A stretch of DNA of 64,000 bases from Planctomycetales bacterium. GTDB lineage: Bacteria; Planctomycetota; Planctomycetia; Pirellulales; Pirellulaceae. Below the pieces are notes generated by a model. The model ran no database searches, was not told where the DNA came from, and saw nothing but the letters and a program-made list of their open reading frames with translations. The translations under genes and the position numbers were made by a program. Location: contig JAGQPF010000517.1 of NCBI GenBank assembly GCA_020426845.1, positions 1-64,000 on the forward strand. Reading direction: 5' to 3'. Shown in pieces: positions 8,682 through 17,499 of this stretch (positions are counted from its first letter, which is position 1; every line of letters begins with the position of its first letter).

Positions 8682-9920
8682 ATGGCCAGAGCGATTGGAC
8701 TGGTAGCTCTACTCGCCGTCACCGCCGTCGCCTCCTATTTCGTTGGCGTCCGCAACGCGCCGGACGTCGCCGTCGATCCGCCCCCCAACGCGCCCGCAGC
8801 CGACGAGGAACTGATCGCCGCGCTTGGGAAACTGGAGCCCGTTGGAGGAATCCTCAATATCAGCGCGCTGCCCGGAGATCAAATCGACGAGGTCAAGGTC
8901 CAGGCTGGCCAAATCGTCAAGCCCGGCGACACCTTGGTCACGCTGCAAAGTCGCAAACTGCGAAAACTGGAGCTCGATCTGGCCACGGCTCGCATGCAAG
9001 AGGCGAAACAACGCATTGGGGTCGAGCAGCAAGTGGCCGACTCGCAACTGGAGGCCGCAACGCTGGCGGCTGAGGAGGTGAAGCTGCGAGAGCAGGAACT
9101 GACTTCGAAACAATCGGATCTCCGCTTGCTGCGCCGGCAAGCGGAGCAACAACGCCGCAGCCTGGCTCGATTGGAATCCCTGCGATCTGACCCTGTCACT
9201 CGCGAGGTGACCAGCGCCGACGATGTCGACAAGCTGCAATTGGTGGTCGACAAGTTGGAGTCGGACATCGCGGCGGCTGAGGCGGCCCTCAAGTCAGCCA
9301 CCGCGGCGCACGAGCTAGCCGTGAAGGCGGCAACCAGCAAGCTGAAAGCGGCGCGACATGCGGCCGAGAACGTGGAGCAAGCCTCTCCGCTGGGCGCCTT
9401 GCAGACGGCCGTCGAACTCGCCTCTCTCAATTACGAACTGACGCAAGTCATCGCTCCGGACGTCGCGAAACAGTATCGCGTGTTGCGTGTCATCGCCAAG
9501 CGTGGCGAGCGGGTGGCGAATCTGCCGCTGCTGCAACTGGGGGACACATCGCGTATCCAATGCGTCGCCGAGGTGTATGAATCGAATCTGCCGCAGATCA
9601 AGCCTGGCCAGCGCGCCACCATGACGTCGCCGGCGATTGAGCAGGAGCTGCGGGGAGTGGTGACACAAGCCGGCTTGGTTGTCGGTCGCCCGCAATTGCC
9701 CAACCCCAACCCGCTCAGCCGCCAGGATGTGCGAACCGGCGAAGTCGAAATTGAACTCGATGAAGCCAGCAGCCAATTGGTGGAGTCGCTCATCAACCTG
9801 CGCGTGGACGTCAAGATTCACCTGCAGGAGATCGAGGCGGAGCCAACCGACGCCGCCAGCTCGCGAGATTCGAACGACTCGCCGAACGCAGCCAGCGATC
9901 AAAAGCCGTCGGAAAACTGA
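8682..9920 (+). CDS. devB: DevB-like membrane fusion (HlyD-type) adaptor of ABC exporter
   Basis: A 412-residue periplasmic adaptor. A single N-terminal hydrophobic anchor (IGLVALLAVTAVASYFVG) is followed by the first half of a lipoyl/barrel-sandwich domain (GQIVKPGDTLVTLQS), a long alpha-helical hairpin of about 150 residues rich in Ala, Glu, Gln and Leu, the second lipoyl half (VIAKRGERV) and a beta-barrel (VYESNLPQIKPGQRATM). This order is that of DevB and HlyD. A good ribosome site (GAGG, 6 bp spacing) precedes the ATG. It opens a four-gene operon encoding two permeases and an ATPase, so it should link an inner-membrane DevCA pump to an outer-membrane channel. In Anabaena DevBCA exports glycolipid; the cargo here is unknown. 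Confidence 0.88.
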   Translation: MARAIGLVALLAVTAVASYFVGVRNAPDVAVDPPPNAPAADEELIAALGKLEPVGGILNISALPGDQIDEVKVQAGQIVKPGDTLVTLQSRKLRKLELDLATARMQEAKQRIGVEQQVADSQLEAATLAAEEVKLREQELTSKQSDLRLLRRQAEQQRRSLARLESLRSDPVTREVTSADDVDKLQLVVDKLESDIAAAEAALKSATAAHELAVKAATSKLKAARHAAENVEQASPLGALQTAVELASLNYELTQVIAPDVAKQYRVLRVIAKRGERVANLPLLQLGDTSRIQCVAEVYESNLPQIKPGQRATMTSPAIEQELRGVVTQAGLVVGRPQLPNPNPLSRQDVRTGEVEIELDEASSQLVESLINLRVDVKIHLQEIEAEPTDAASSRDSNDSPNAASDQKPSEN

Positions 9921-9954
9921 TTCGCATCCCTTCACTCCATTGACGTCGCGCTCC

Positions 9955-11112
9955 ATGCGGATCAACATCGCGCTGAAGAACATGCTTCACAGCCGTCTCC
10001 GCACGCTGCTGTCGCTAGCGGGTGTGATGTTGGCGGTGGTGTTGATCTTCATGCAGCTCGGGTTCCTGGGCGCGGTGCAAAACACCGCGACGCTGGTGTT
10101 CGACCGGATGCCGTTCGACGTGATGTTGCGATCGCCCGACTACTTGCATCTCTGCGATGCTCGCTTCATCGCTCGCGACCGCTTGACTGCCGTCGCCTCG
10201 CTGCCCGAGGTCGAAGGCGTCGAGGCGTTTCACGTGATGCTCAACAATTGGCAAAATCCACAAACCGGCGAGGGACGGGCCATCATCGTCATGGGCGCGG
10301 GCAAAGACCGGCCGCCGTTGAACGTCCCGGAGTTGCAAGCGAAAACGGAGCGACTGGAGACTCCCGTCGATCTGCTCATCGACCGCAAGACGCGTGCCGA
10401 CTACGGCCCCCGCGACGGACGTCAGTTCGGCGAGCAAGACGTCGGACTCGAGACGGACATCGGGGGACAGCGTGTTCGCGTCGCGGGCACTTTCGAATTG
10501 GGCACCGGATTGGCGGCCAACGGCGCCGTCTTCACCAGTGAGGCGGGCTTTGGCCGAGTGTCGTTCTACGACCCGCGCACGCACGCCTCGCTCGGCCTAG
10601 TCACCTTGCGGCGCGGGGTGAGCCCGCGCCAATTCATCGCGTCGCTCCAGCCACTGCTCGCCGACGGAGCGATGGTCGCGCTGACGCGACGAGAAGTGAA
10701 CCAACTCGAGCTGCAACGATGGATTTATGACACGCCCGTGGGGCGGATCTTCCAGATGGGCGTCGCGCTGGCGTTCTTGGTTGGCGCCACGATCGTCTAC
10801 ATGGTGCTGTCAACCGATGTCACCAATCGGCTCAAGGAGTACGCCACGCTCAGCGCAATGGGCTACTCGCCACGTTATCTGTCCGGCGTCGTCATGCAGC
10901 AGGCATTGCTGCTGGCCGGCGTCTCCTATGTGCCCGCATGGTGGATCGCCGAGGGCCTGTATCGCCTGACCTCTTGGCTCACCAATCTGCCGATCTCGAT
11001 GAACACGCCGCGGCTGGGAATGGTGCTGGTGATGACGGTGGCCATGTGTGTGATTTCGGGCGTGCTTGCGCTGCGCAAGCTGCGCAAAGTCGACCCGGCC
11101 GAGCTGTTTTAA
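9955..11112 (+). CDS. devC: DevC-like FtsX-family ABC permease (first copy)
   Basis: A 385-residue permease. It has the MacB/FtsX layout: an N-terminal amphipathic stretch and membrane helix (LLSLAGVMLAVVLIFMQLGFL), a periplasmic domain of about 200 residues, then three C-terminal helices (VALAFLVGATIVYMVLSTDV, VVMQQALLLAGVSYVPAWWI, LGMVLVMTVAMCVISGVLALRKL). The segment RLKEYATLSAMGY after the second helix is the conserved loop that contacts the ATPase in this family, and the PAELF end is typical. It starts 34 bp after the adaptor gene. Together with the next, homologous permease it may form a heterodimer; most DevBCA loci have only one DevC. Confidence 0.87.
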   Translation: MRINIALKNMLHSRLRTLLSLAGVMLAVVLIFMQLGFLGAVQNTATLVFDRMPFDVMLRSPDYLHLCDARFIARDRLTAVASLPEVEGVEAFHVMLNNWQNPQTGEGRAIIVMGAGKDRPPLNVPELQAKTERLETPVDLLIDRKTRADYGPRDGRQFGEQDVGLETDIGGQRVRVAGTFELGTGLAANGAVFTSEAGFGRVSFYDPRTHASLGLVTLRRGVSPRQFIASLQPLLADGAMVALTRREVNQLELQRWIYDTPVGRIFQMGVALAFLVGATIVYMVLSTDVTNRLKEYATLSAMGYSPRYLSGVVMQQALLLAGVSYVPAWWIAEGLYRLTSWLTNLPISMNTPRLGMVLVMTVAMCVISGVLALRKLRKVDPAELF

Positions 11113-11123
11113 GGACCCTGGCC

Positions 11124-12290
11124 GTGGCACGCATCCCCCTAGCCTGGAAAAACCTGACCCATAGCAAGCCGAAGCTCGCGTTGTCGCTGGCGGGGGTCGC
11201 GTTCGCCGTGGTGCTGATGTTCATGCAGACCGGCTTTCGCAACGCGTTGTTTGACAGCACTGTCCAGCCGATCGATGAATTGGACGCGGACTTGGTGTTG
11301 CTGAGTCGCGCGAGGTACTCGATCAGCCGCCTGGTGCGATTTCCCCACGAACAATTGGGCATCGCGGCGGCGACGCCGGGCGTTCGCGAAGTCAAGCCGC
11401 TGTACATCGAGATGCTGGCGGCCGTCTTCCGTTGTGGCAACCGCCGCGCCCGCCCGATTCGCGTGTTTGGCATCGATCCGGACCACTGTCCGCTGACCAA
11501 CCCCGAGATACTCGCTCAGTTGGACAAGATCCGTCGCCCGCAGGCGGCGCTGATGGACCGTCGCACCAAGTCGGTCTTCGGGCTCGATCCGCTGCTGGCG
11601 GACAACAACTGTGAGCAGCTCGCCGAGCTCGCCAACCAGAAGATCGCGATTGTCGGCGCCTTCAACCTCGGCACGGACTTCGCCAACGAAGGCACGTTGG
11701 CGATCAGCGCCGAAAGCTTCGCGGACTATTTTCCCCACCGCGGCAATCAACATCCGCTGAATGTCGTCGACCTGGGGCTGGTCAAGGTGGCTGACCCCGC
11801 TCGGGTCCAAGAGGTAAAGGCTCGCTTGATAAAGGCGTTGCCGCCGGAGACGTTGGTCTTCACGCGAGACGAACTCCGCCGCCGCGAGATTCGCTTTTGG
11901 GCCACCAACACGCCGATCGGCATCATCTTCGGAATCGGCACGTTGATGGGATTCGTGGTCGGCGTCATCATCTGCTACCAAGTGATCTACAACGACATCA
12001 ACGACCATATGGCGGAGTTCGCCACGCTCAAGGCGATGGGCTACCCGGCCTCGTTCTTCGCCAAGCTGATGCTGACACAGGCGGTCTATTTGTCCATGCT
12101 CGGGTTCCTGCCGGGCTTGCTCGTAAGCTGGGGCATGTTCAGCCTGCTGGCTGCGAGCACCGGTCTGCTGATGCGAATGACGCTCTGGAGGGCCGCCATC
12201 ATCCTGGCGTTGACCGTCCTGATGTGCGTGATCTCGGGGGCGATCGCCATGCGGCGGTTGATCTCCGCCGACCCGGCAAGTTTGTTCTGA
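11124..12290 (+). CDS. devC: DevC-like FtsX-family ABC permease (second copy)
   Basis: A 388-residue paralogue of the preceding permease with the same design: helix one LALSLAGVAFAVVLMFMQTGF, periplasmic domain, then three helices and the ATPase-contact loop HMAEFATLKAMGY. The C-terminal DPASLF mirrors the DPAELF of the first copy. It starts at GTG, 11 bp after the previous stop, an arrangement consistent with translational coupling; the frame has no suitable ATG near the conserved N-terminus. The periplasmic domain includes CGNRRARPIRVFGIDPDHCPL, which differs from the first copy, so the two subunits may have split roles. It is followed after 72 bp by the ATPase gene. Confidence 0.87.
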   Translation: MARIPLAWKNLTHSKPKLALSLAGVAFAVVLMFMQTGFRNALFDSTVQPIDELDADLVLLSRARYSISRLVRFPHEQLGIAAATPGVREVKPLYIEMLAAVFRCGNRRARPIRVFGIDPDHCPLTNPEILAQLDKIRRPQAALMDRRTKSVFGLDPLLADNNCEQLAELANQKIAIVGAFNLGTDFANEGTLAISAESFADYFPHRGNQHPLNVVDLGLVKVADPARVQEVKARLIKALPPETLVFTRDELRRREIRFWATNTPIGIIFGIGTLMGFVVGVIICYQVIYNDINDHMAEFATLKAMGYPASFFAKLMLTQAVYLSMLGFLPGLLVSWGMFSLLAASTGLLMRMTLWRAAIILALTVLMCVISGAIAMRRLISADPASLF

Positions 12291-12362
12291 TCCCAATCCT
12301 CCTCCGCTCCCAATTCTCCCACTGCTCCACCATCCCGTCCATCTCGCCACGAACCGATCACC

Positions 12363-13493
12363 ATGAACACGCAGACATCGCCCGCATCGAGTTCCGGCGA
12401 CACGTCCCCGGTCGTTCACGTTCAGGGACTGCAGCACTATTTCGGCGAGGGCGAGGCCCGGAAGCAGGTGTTGTTCGACAATATCATGGAAGTGGGCCGC
12501 GGCGAGATCGTGATCATGACGGGCCCCTCTGGCTCGGGAAAGACCACCTTGCTGACACTGATCGGCACACTGCGGCGAGTCCAACAAGGCAGCCTGCGGG
12601 TGACGGGGCAAGAGCTGAACGGCATGCATGAGTCGGACATCGTCCGGCTGCGTCGCAATATTGGGTTCATCTTTCAGGCGCACAACCTGTTCGAATCGCT
12701 GACAGCCTTCCAGAACGTGAAAATGGCGGCGGACTTGGCGGGCATGCCCGAGGAGGAGAGCAAGGTCGAAATTGAGCGGCTGCTGACTCGGCTCGGACTA
12801 GGCCATCGCATTCACTACAAACCCAAGCATCTGTCCGGCGGTCAGAAGCAGCGAGTCGCGATCGCCCGGGGACTGGTCCATCGGCCCCAATTGATTCTGG
12901 CCGACGAGCCGACCGCGGCCCTGGACGAAGAATCGGGCCGCACGGCGGTCACCATGTTTCAGGAGCTCGCGAAAAATCACGGCCACACCATTGTGATGGT
13001 CACTCACGACAATCGAATTCTGGATGTGGCCGATCGCATCGTGAACATGATCGACGGGCACATCCGCTGGAACGTGTTGGTGCAGGAAGTCGAGATCATC
13101 TGCGAGTTCCTCAGCAAGATCCCGATGTTCAGCGATCTGACGCCCAGCACCTATACAGAGGTCGCCGAGCACATGACCCCGATCCAGTATTTCGACGGGA
13201 CCACGATCATCGAGCAGGGGGACGAGGGCGACCTGTTCTACGTCATCCGCGAAGGCGAAGTCGACGTCGTCGTGCGGGATGACCAAGGGAACGAGAATGT
13301 GGTCAAGCGGCTGGGCGCGGGCGACTATTTCGGCGAAGTGGCGTTGCTCAAGCGGCAAAAGCGAAACGCCTCGGTGCGGGCAGTTGGCGACACGACCTGT
13401 TACACGCTGTCCAAGGAGAAGTTCCGGGACGTGATGGACAACAGCGCCACCTTCAAGGAAGAGCTGCGACGCGCACTGTCGGCTCGGCAGTAG
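12363..13493 (+). CDS. devA: DevA-like ABC ATPase fused to a cyclic-nucleotide-binding domain
   Basis: A 376-residue two-domain protein. Residues 20-235 are a LolD/MacB/DevA-class ATPase: Walker A GPSGSGKTTLL, Q-loop FIFQAHNLF, signature LSGGQKQRVAIARGL, Walker B LILADEPTAALDEESG and switch His in VMVTHD. Residues 245-370 are a cNMP-binding (cap-like) beta-roll: FLSKIPMFSDLTPSTYTEVA, IEQGDEGDLFYVIREGEVDVVV, and phosphate-binding-cassette-like GDYFGEVALLKRQKRNASV. The FGE(V)AL...R.ASV pattern retains the Glu and Arg that contact cyclic nucleotide in known domains. So pump activity may be set by cAMP or cGMP, or the domain may be structural. Last gene of the exporter operon; a tandem repeat array follows. 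Confidence 0.9.
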   Translation: MNTQTSPASSSGDTSPVVHVQGLQHYFGEGEARKQVLFDNIMEVGRGEIVIMTGPSGSGKTTLLTLIGTLRRVQQGSLRVTGQELNGMHESDIVRLRRNIGFIFQAHNLFESLTAFQNVKMAADLAGMPEEESKVEIERLLTRLGLGHRIHYKPKHLSGGQKQRVAIARGLVHRPQLILADEPTAALDEESGRTAVTMFQELAKNHGHTIVMVTHDNRILDVADRIVNMIDGHIRWNVLVQEVEIICEFLSKIPMFSDLTPSTYTEVAEHMTPIQYFDGTTIIEQGDEGDLFYVIREGEVDVVVRDDQGNENVVKRLGAGDYFGEVALLKRQKRNASVRAVGDTTCYTLSKEKFRDVMDNSATFKEELRRALSARQ

Positions 13494-13507
13494 CGACAGC
13501 AGCCGGT

Positions 13508-13880
13508 TGGCGCCGAGAAGTTGTCTCCATTCGGGCCGGGACCAGGCGCCGATCCCTCGCTGACGCTCTGACGCTTCGGGGTGCCTTCCCGAACCAAGGA
13601 GTTGCACCACTTCGGGCCGGGACCAGGCGCCGATCCCTCGCTCACGCTGCGGGTTTTCTTCCCGATCCAAGGAGTTGCACAACTGCGGGCCGGGACAAGC
13701 TCCTGATCCCTCGCTGACGCTTCGGGTTTCCTTCCCGCACCAAGGAGTTGCACAACTGCGGGCCGGGACAAGCTCCTGATCCCTCGCTCACGCTTCGGGT
13801 TTCCTTCCCGCACCGAGGAGTTGCACAACTGCGGGCTGGGACAAGCTCCTGATCCCTCGCTGACGCTTCGGGTTTCCTTG
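13508..13880 (+). repeat. family C tandem array, five units of 73-81 bp
   Basis: Five direct copies of a unit that reads roughly GGAGTTGCAC, CGGGCCGGGAC, GATCCCTCGCTGACGC, TTCGGGTTTCCTTCCCGCAC. The word GATCCCTCGC falls at 13551, 13632, 13705, 13778 and 13851, so the last three periods are exactly 73 bp. The third to fifth units are almost identical. The rest of the 430-bp gap between the ATPase gene and the next gene holds nothing else. The unit edge lies just upstream of a TAGAAT word at 13887-13892 that could serve as a -10 element for the next gene. Confidence 0.85.
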
Positions 13881-13927
13881 GCGTGTTAGAATGGAGCGTT
13901 CCGCGACCATCGCAATCCGATTCGAGC

Positions 13928-14695
13928 ATGATCCTCAATCCCGACGACGTTCCCGACCTCGACGCGCCGCCGCCGCTGTCCCCGCCGCGATTCTCGCTTC
14001 GCACGCTGTTGCTGGTGATGGCGTTGTTCGGCGCCGTGTTGGCCGCGACGCTCGCCATGGGGCCGCTGCCGACAGCGATGCTCGTACTGCTGGCGTTGGC
14101 CATCGCTGCCCACGTGGCGGGGAACGCCCTGGGCACTCAGCTGCGCGACCACCGGCGTTCGCAGCCCGCGCCGGTGCGCGACCCCGCGCCGGCGCCCCGC
14201 ATGGAGACGACGAATCTGTCCACGCACCAGGGGCTGGGATGGCCGCTGGTCGCGGCCATCGGCAGCGGCGCTCTGGCCGGTGTTGGCATGGGAATCCTCG
14301 TTTTCGGCTGGCTCACCCAAGAGGCCACACGCGAGGACCTGCTGTTGGGCAGCTTGACGTTCGGCGCCTTAGGGGCGATGGCCGGCTTCCTCTCCGGATC
14401 GTTTCTTCAAGTTCTGTTTCGCGCCTGGCATCAGGCCAACGAAGAGGGCTCCTCGCGGAATTCCCACGCCGGGGACTCGCAAAGCGAAGCACGTGACGGC
14501 GCACTGGCAGCGTCGGGCAATGCGTCATTGGACACGCCATTGGAGAAGGCGCCGCCAAGTTCCGCCACGGCGTCCATCGGCTCGCTTGCCGACACAGGGT
14601 CCGGCAGAGGCGACTCTGCCTCCGGCGTCGATCCCGCGGCGCGCGATGCGGACTCGAGCAACTCATGCAGTCCGCCCCATTCATCGTCTCGCTGA
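13928..14695 (+). CDS. small planctomycete membrane protein (FSLRTLL type)
   Basis: A 255-residue protein of unknown function. The start RFSLRTLLLVMALFG is a motif very common at the N-terminus of planctomycete membrane proteins. Four hydrophobic segments are visible: two consecutive ones at about residues 25-70 and two more at about 105-155 (LVAAIGSGALAGVGMGILVFGW, LTFGALGAMAGFLSGSFLQVLF). The last 90 residues are Ser/Ala/Asp-rich and of low complexity. That tail lies antisense to the 3' end of the histidine-kinase gene, which runs towards it, so one of the two C-termini may be over-extended. No enzymatic motif is seen. Confidence 0.6.
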   Translation: MILNPDDVPDLDAPPPLSPPRFSLRTLLLVMALFGAVLAATLAMGPLPTAMLVLLALAIAAHVAGNALGTQLRDHRRSQPAPVRDPAPAPRMETTNLSTHQGLGWPLVAAIGSGALAGVGMGILVFGWLTQEATREDLLLGSLTFGALGAMAGFLSGSFLQVLFRAWHQANEEGSSRNSHAGDSQSEARDGALAASGNASLDTPLEKAPPSSATASIGSLADTGSGRGDSASGVDPAARDADSSNSCSPPHSSSR

Positions 14696-17115
14696 GGCGT
14701 TTGCTCGCGAGCAGCTGAGTCCTCGGCGTCATGGCCGAAGCGAGACGCCGGCAAGCCGCCCAGAGCGAAGTCCAACGGCAGCGGCAGCTCAAGCCTGAAC
14801 GTGGCGCCGGCACTTTGCCCGTTGCTCTGTGCGGCCAAACAGCCTCCCAACTCCGTCACGGCCTGCTGTCCACAATACAGTCCGTATCCCCGGCCGCCAT
14901 GCCATGTCGAGAATCCACGCCGAAACAGGCGCGGCAAGTTCTCCAAAGAGATGCCGCAGCCATTGTCACTGACCTCCAGCACGGCTTTGCTGGCTGCGAT
15001 GAACGAACGAATGACAATTCTCGGCTCCGACGTGTCGCGGACCGCTTGTTTTGCATTTGAGAGCAAGTTGAGCACGATCTGCAGCAGTTTGCGACGGTCC
15101 AACTGCAACGGAGGCAAGGCGTCCAGGTGTCGTTCGAATTCGGGCCCGGCAGCCTTGTCATCGACGAGGTGTGGCGTCAGCGCGAGCAGCGACTCCTCGA
15201 TCACGTCGTTGAGACTCACTGCCTCGACGATCGGGGGAACCTTGGCTTGCTCCAATTGCTCGGACACCAGCGCCCGCGCGTCGGCGACCGCCGTCTGCAG
15301 CTGACGCATTTCGTTGATCACGGCGTTGTTCTCCTGCGACAATCGCGAGGCGAACGTGCTGAGGTAGGCGGGGAGGTGCGTTCCCTGCGGATCCGACTCG
15401 ATAAACTCCTGGAGACGGTCGGCGTTGGCCTCGATCAAGGCTCCCGCGCGCACCAGACGCGGCACGGAGCTGGCCTTGAGCCGATTCATCACCAACCCCG
15501 ACATGATGCCGACATCCGTGAGGTTGTCGGCGACCATCTTCAACGATTGCTGGCTGCACGCCCCCAACGCAGCTCTTCGCGCGGCCTCGAGGAACTGAGC
15601 ATGCAGCCGAGTCTGCTCCTCCTGCCGTTGTCGTTGCGAAGTGGTGTCGCGGTAGACAGCGACAAACTGCAAAAGTTCGTCTTGGTCGTCCAGCACGGGG
15701 CGCACTAGCAACGAGGCGTCGAATCGTTGGCCGTCCTTGTCGCGACAGGGAATGTCGACATCGCAGCCACATTGCAGCTGGAGGCAGTCGTCGACGGCCG
15801 CCAACGCCTCCTCCGTCGTGTCGGGCGAGGCCACGTAGCGATGGAGCAGTTGGCCAAGCAGCTCTTGCTCGGAGTAACCTGTCAGCTCCTCAAATCGCGC
15901 ATTGGCCCGGACCAGCCGTCCTCGCGCGTCAAGCACGCAGACGGCATCCCGAGTGCACTCGACGACCGTGCGCAGCACCGTCAGCTCACGCGTAGTCGTT
16001 GCCAAGGCTCGCTCAATCGCCACTCGATCCCCCAACTCGAGTTGCGACACGACCGCGGCGCGGCTCTTTTCGCCCGCGACGGCCAGGATCCGCACAGCGA
16101 AGACGCGGTCGCCATCGACGTACTTTGCGCTGTGCCCCGCCGACTCGCCGATCAGCACTCGCCGAAGTTCGGCGGCAATCGGCTCGGCATGCGGTCCCCA
16201 GGGCGAATCGACGCCCAATCCTGGTTCCAGGAGCCGGGCGCTCTCTCGCCCCCACTCACGACGCCATGCTTCGTTTTCGTTGAGCACTCGGCCGTGCTGG
16301 TCAACGGCACAGGCGGCGCCCGACGCGGCCTCCAGCATGACCTGTAGAAGTGAAGCGTGTCGACTTGCCTCTTCCTCGCGCAACTGCAGCGAGCGTCGTG
16401 AGGTCTCCGACGACATCTCCAACTTTGCCAAGTTCTCCGCGGACAGCAGCGCCGCCTCATCCATCTTCGTCAGTTGGTTGAAAAACAGGGCGACGAACAA
16501 CGTCCAGAGCAGCACCGGCTCGACGCTGCCGACACCCAGCACCTGCAGCGGCAGCGGACTCACGCCCAACAGCGGGCAAGCGGCGACGTAGATCGCCGGC
16601 ACCGTCGCCGCAATGAGCAACAGGGCGCGATTCTGGAATCCCGCCAGCATGATCATCGAACCGATGAGATGCAGATATGTCTCGGGGCGGCCGACCCAAT
16701 GGATCAGCATCGTCGACCAAAGCAATTGGCTGACAGCGGCCGCAAGGCTAGTCCAGCTGACGCCTCGCGTCCACGCAAATAGCGGTGCGACGGAGACGAC
16801 GGAGCCCCCCACGGAAAGCCAGAAGGCATTGTGTCCGATCGGCCCTTGCCAAAACAGTGTCGCCAACACCAACGCCGCCACGCTGGCAACCCACTGCATG
16901 GCCAACAAGCACATGATCATGCCAACAGCGCGATGCTCAATCTCGTTCAGACGAGATTGGTGAATGCACTGCGCACGCCGTTGAACAGCCTGTTGAAAAA
17001 CACCCAACTGGGAATCGGAACAGCCTCCAGCATGTGAAAAGGTGCTGTGACGATTGCCGGACCCGGTGTGTGTCAACGGCCTGTCATACTCCGGCTCGCT
17101 GGTTCCCGAGTTCAT
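14431..17115 (-). CDS. hybrid sensor histidine-kinase-like protein lacking phospho-acceptor His
   Basis: An 894-residue membrane sensor. About six membrane helices lie at residues 63-215 (for example CLLAMQWVASVAALVLATLFW), then a coiled stretch, two PAS domains (about 255-365 and 380-495; the second has VLDARGRLVRANARFEELTGYS) and a PAC-like segment, a dimerisation-type helix and a HATPase_c domain (about 665-790). The ATPase has N box LLSNAKQAV, G1 VSDNGCGI, and a G2-like lid GGRGYGLYCG. In relatives the helix carries an LHNxGNxLN box; here the aligned stretch is SLKMVADNLTDVG, with no His. It may therefore be a signalling pseudokinase or act without autophosphorylation. The ATG at 17115 has a GGAG ribosome site. 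The last ~100 residues overlap the convergent gene by 265 bp. Confidence 0.85.
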   Translation of the reverse strand: MNSGTSEPEYDRPLTHTGSGNRHSTFSHAGGCSDSQLGVFQQAVQRRAQCIHQSRLNEIEHRAVGMIMCLLAMQWVASVAALVLATLFWQGPIGHNAFWLSVGGSVVSVAPLFAWTRGVSWTSLAAAVSQLLWSTMLIHWVGRPETYLHLIGSMIMLAGFQNRALLLIAATVPAIYVAACPLLGVSPLPLQVLGVGSVEPVLLWTLFVALFFNQLTKMDEAALLSAENLAKLEMSSETSRRSLQLREEEASRHASLLQVMLEAASGAACAVDQHGRVLNENEAWRREWGRESARLLEPGLGVDSPWGPHAEPIAAELRRVLIGESAGHSAKYVDGDRVFAVRILAVAGEKSRAAVVSQLELGDRVAIERALATTTRELTVLRTVVECTRDAVCVLDARGRLVRANARFEELTGYSEQELLGQLLHRYVASPDTTEEALAAVDDCLQLQCGCDVDIPCRDKDGQRFDASLLVRPVLDDQDELLQFVAVYRDTTSQRQRQEEQTRLHAQFLEAARRAALGACSQQSLKMVADNLTDVGIMSGLVMNRLKASSVPRLVRAGALIEANADRLQEFIESDPQGTHLPAYLSTFASRLSQENNAVINEMRQLQTAVADARALVSEQLEQAKVPPIVEAVSLNDVIEESLLALTPHLVDDKAAGPEFERHLDALPPLQLDRRKLLQIVLNLLSNAKQAVRDTSEPRIVIRSFIAASKAVLEVSDNGCGISLENLPRLFRRGFSTWHGGRGYGLYCGQQAVTELGGCLAAQSNGQSAGATFRLELPLPLDFALGGLPASRFGHDAEDSAAREQTPQRDDEWGGLHELLESASRAAGSTPEAESPLPDPVSASEPMDAVAELGGAFSNGVSNDALPDAASAPSRASLCESPAWEFREEPSSLA

Positions 17116-17499
17116 GTCGCGCTCCAAGGAAGCGTGTCCTGCTCCCGTACGGGCAAGCAGTCTGCACATCCCGCTCACAGACGGCCGCCTAGGTCACTCT
17201 TGACGCAACCAATCGAGACTCACGAACATGGAATGCGGTTGAAATGATCAACACCTCGCATCCCCATCTGTTCTGCCCTCCAGAGTTGGGGCCCCGCATT
17301 TAGGGCGGGAGACCAAATCTGTTCCAGATTGGGTGCGCACGTCACTCGCAATAATCGAGTTGGACGATGTCCGAACAAACGTGGGACGCGAAAGCCGCGC
17401 ACGCGGATGTTTCACTGCGTACCTCGCGCCTCGGGTTGGATTGTTCCCCGCGCATGAGGGGCCGTGAGCCGGTTGTGCGATGATTGACGGTTGACGGGG
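17116..17499 (+). other. intergenic region, no gene seen
   Basis: Region between the sensor-kinase start and the SDR stop. The short open frames here have shadow-like composition and no ribosome sites. No repeat of the four families and no strong hairpin was noticed. It should contain the promoter of the sensor gene near its right end of transcription start, but no convincing -35/-10 pair stands out. Confidence 0.5.

Noticed and set aside
11139-12683. A 514-codon frame antisense to the exporter permease and ATPase
   Set aside because: Shadow of clearly recognisable DevC and DevA genes; composition rich in Arg, His, Gln and Asp with no motif.
13508-13880. CRISPR array
   Set aside because: Units of 73-81 bp are repeated as a whole, with no short repeat separated by unique spacers, and no cas gene is near.
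15127-15708. Large plus-strand frames across the sensor-kinase gene
   Set aside because: Antisense shadows; PAS, dimerisation-helix and ATPase motifs are on the minus strand.
17220-17402. Short minus-strand frame in the gap before the SDR gene
   Set aside because: Arg/Pro-rich, no ribosome site and no recognisable motif.
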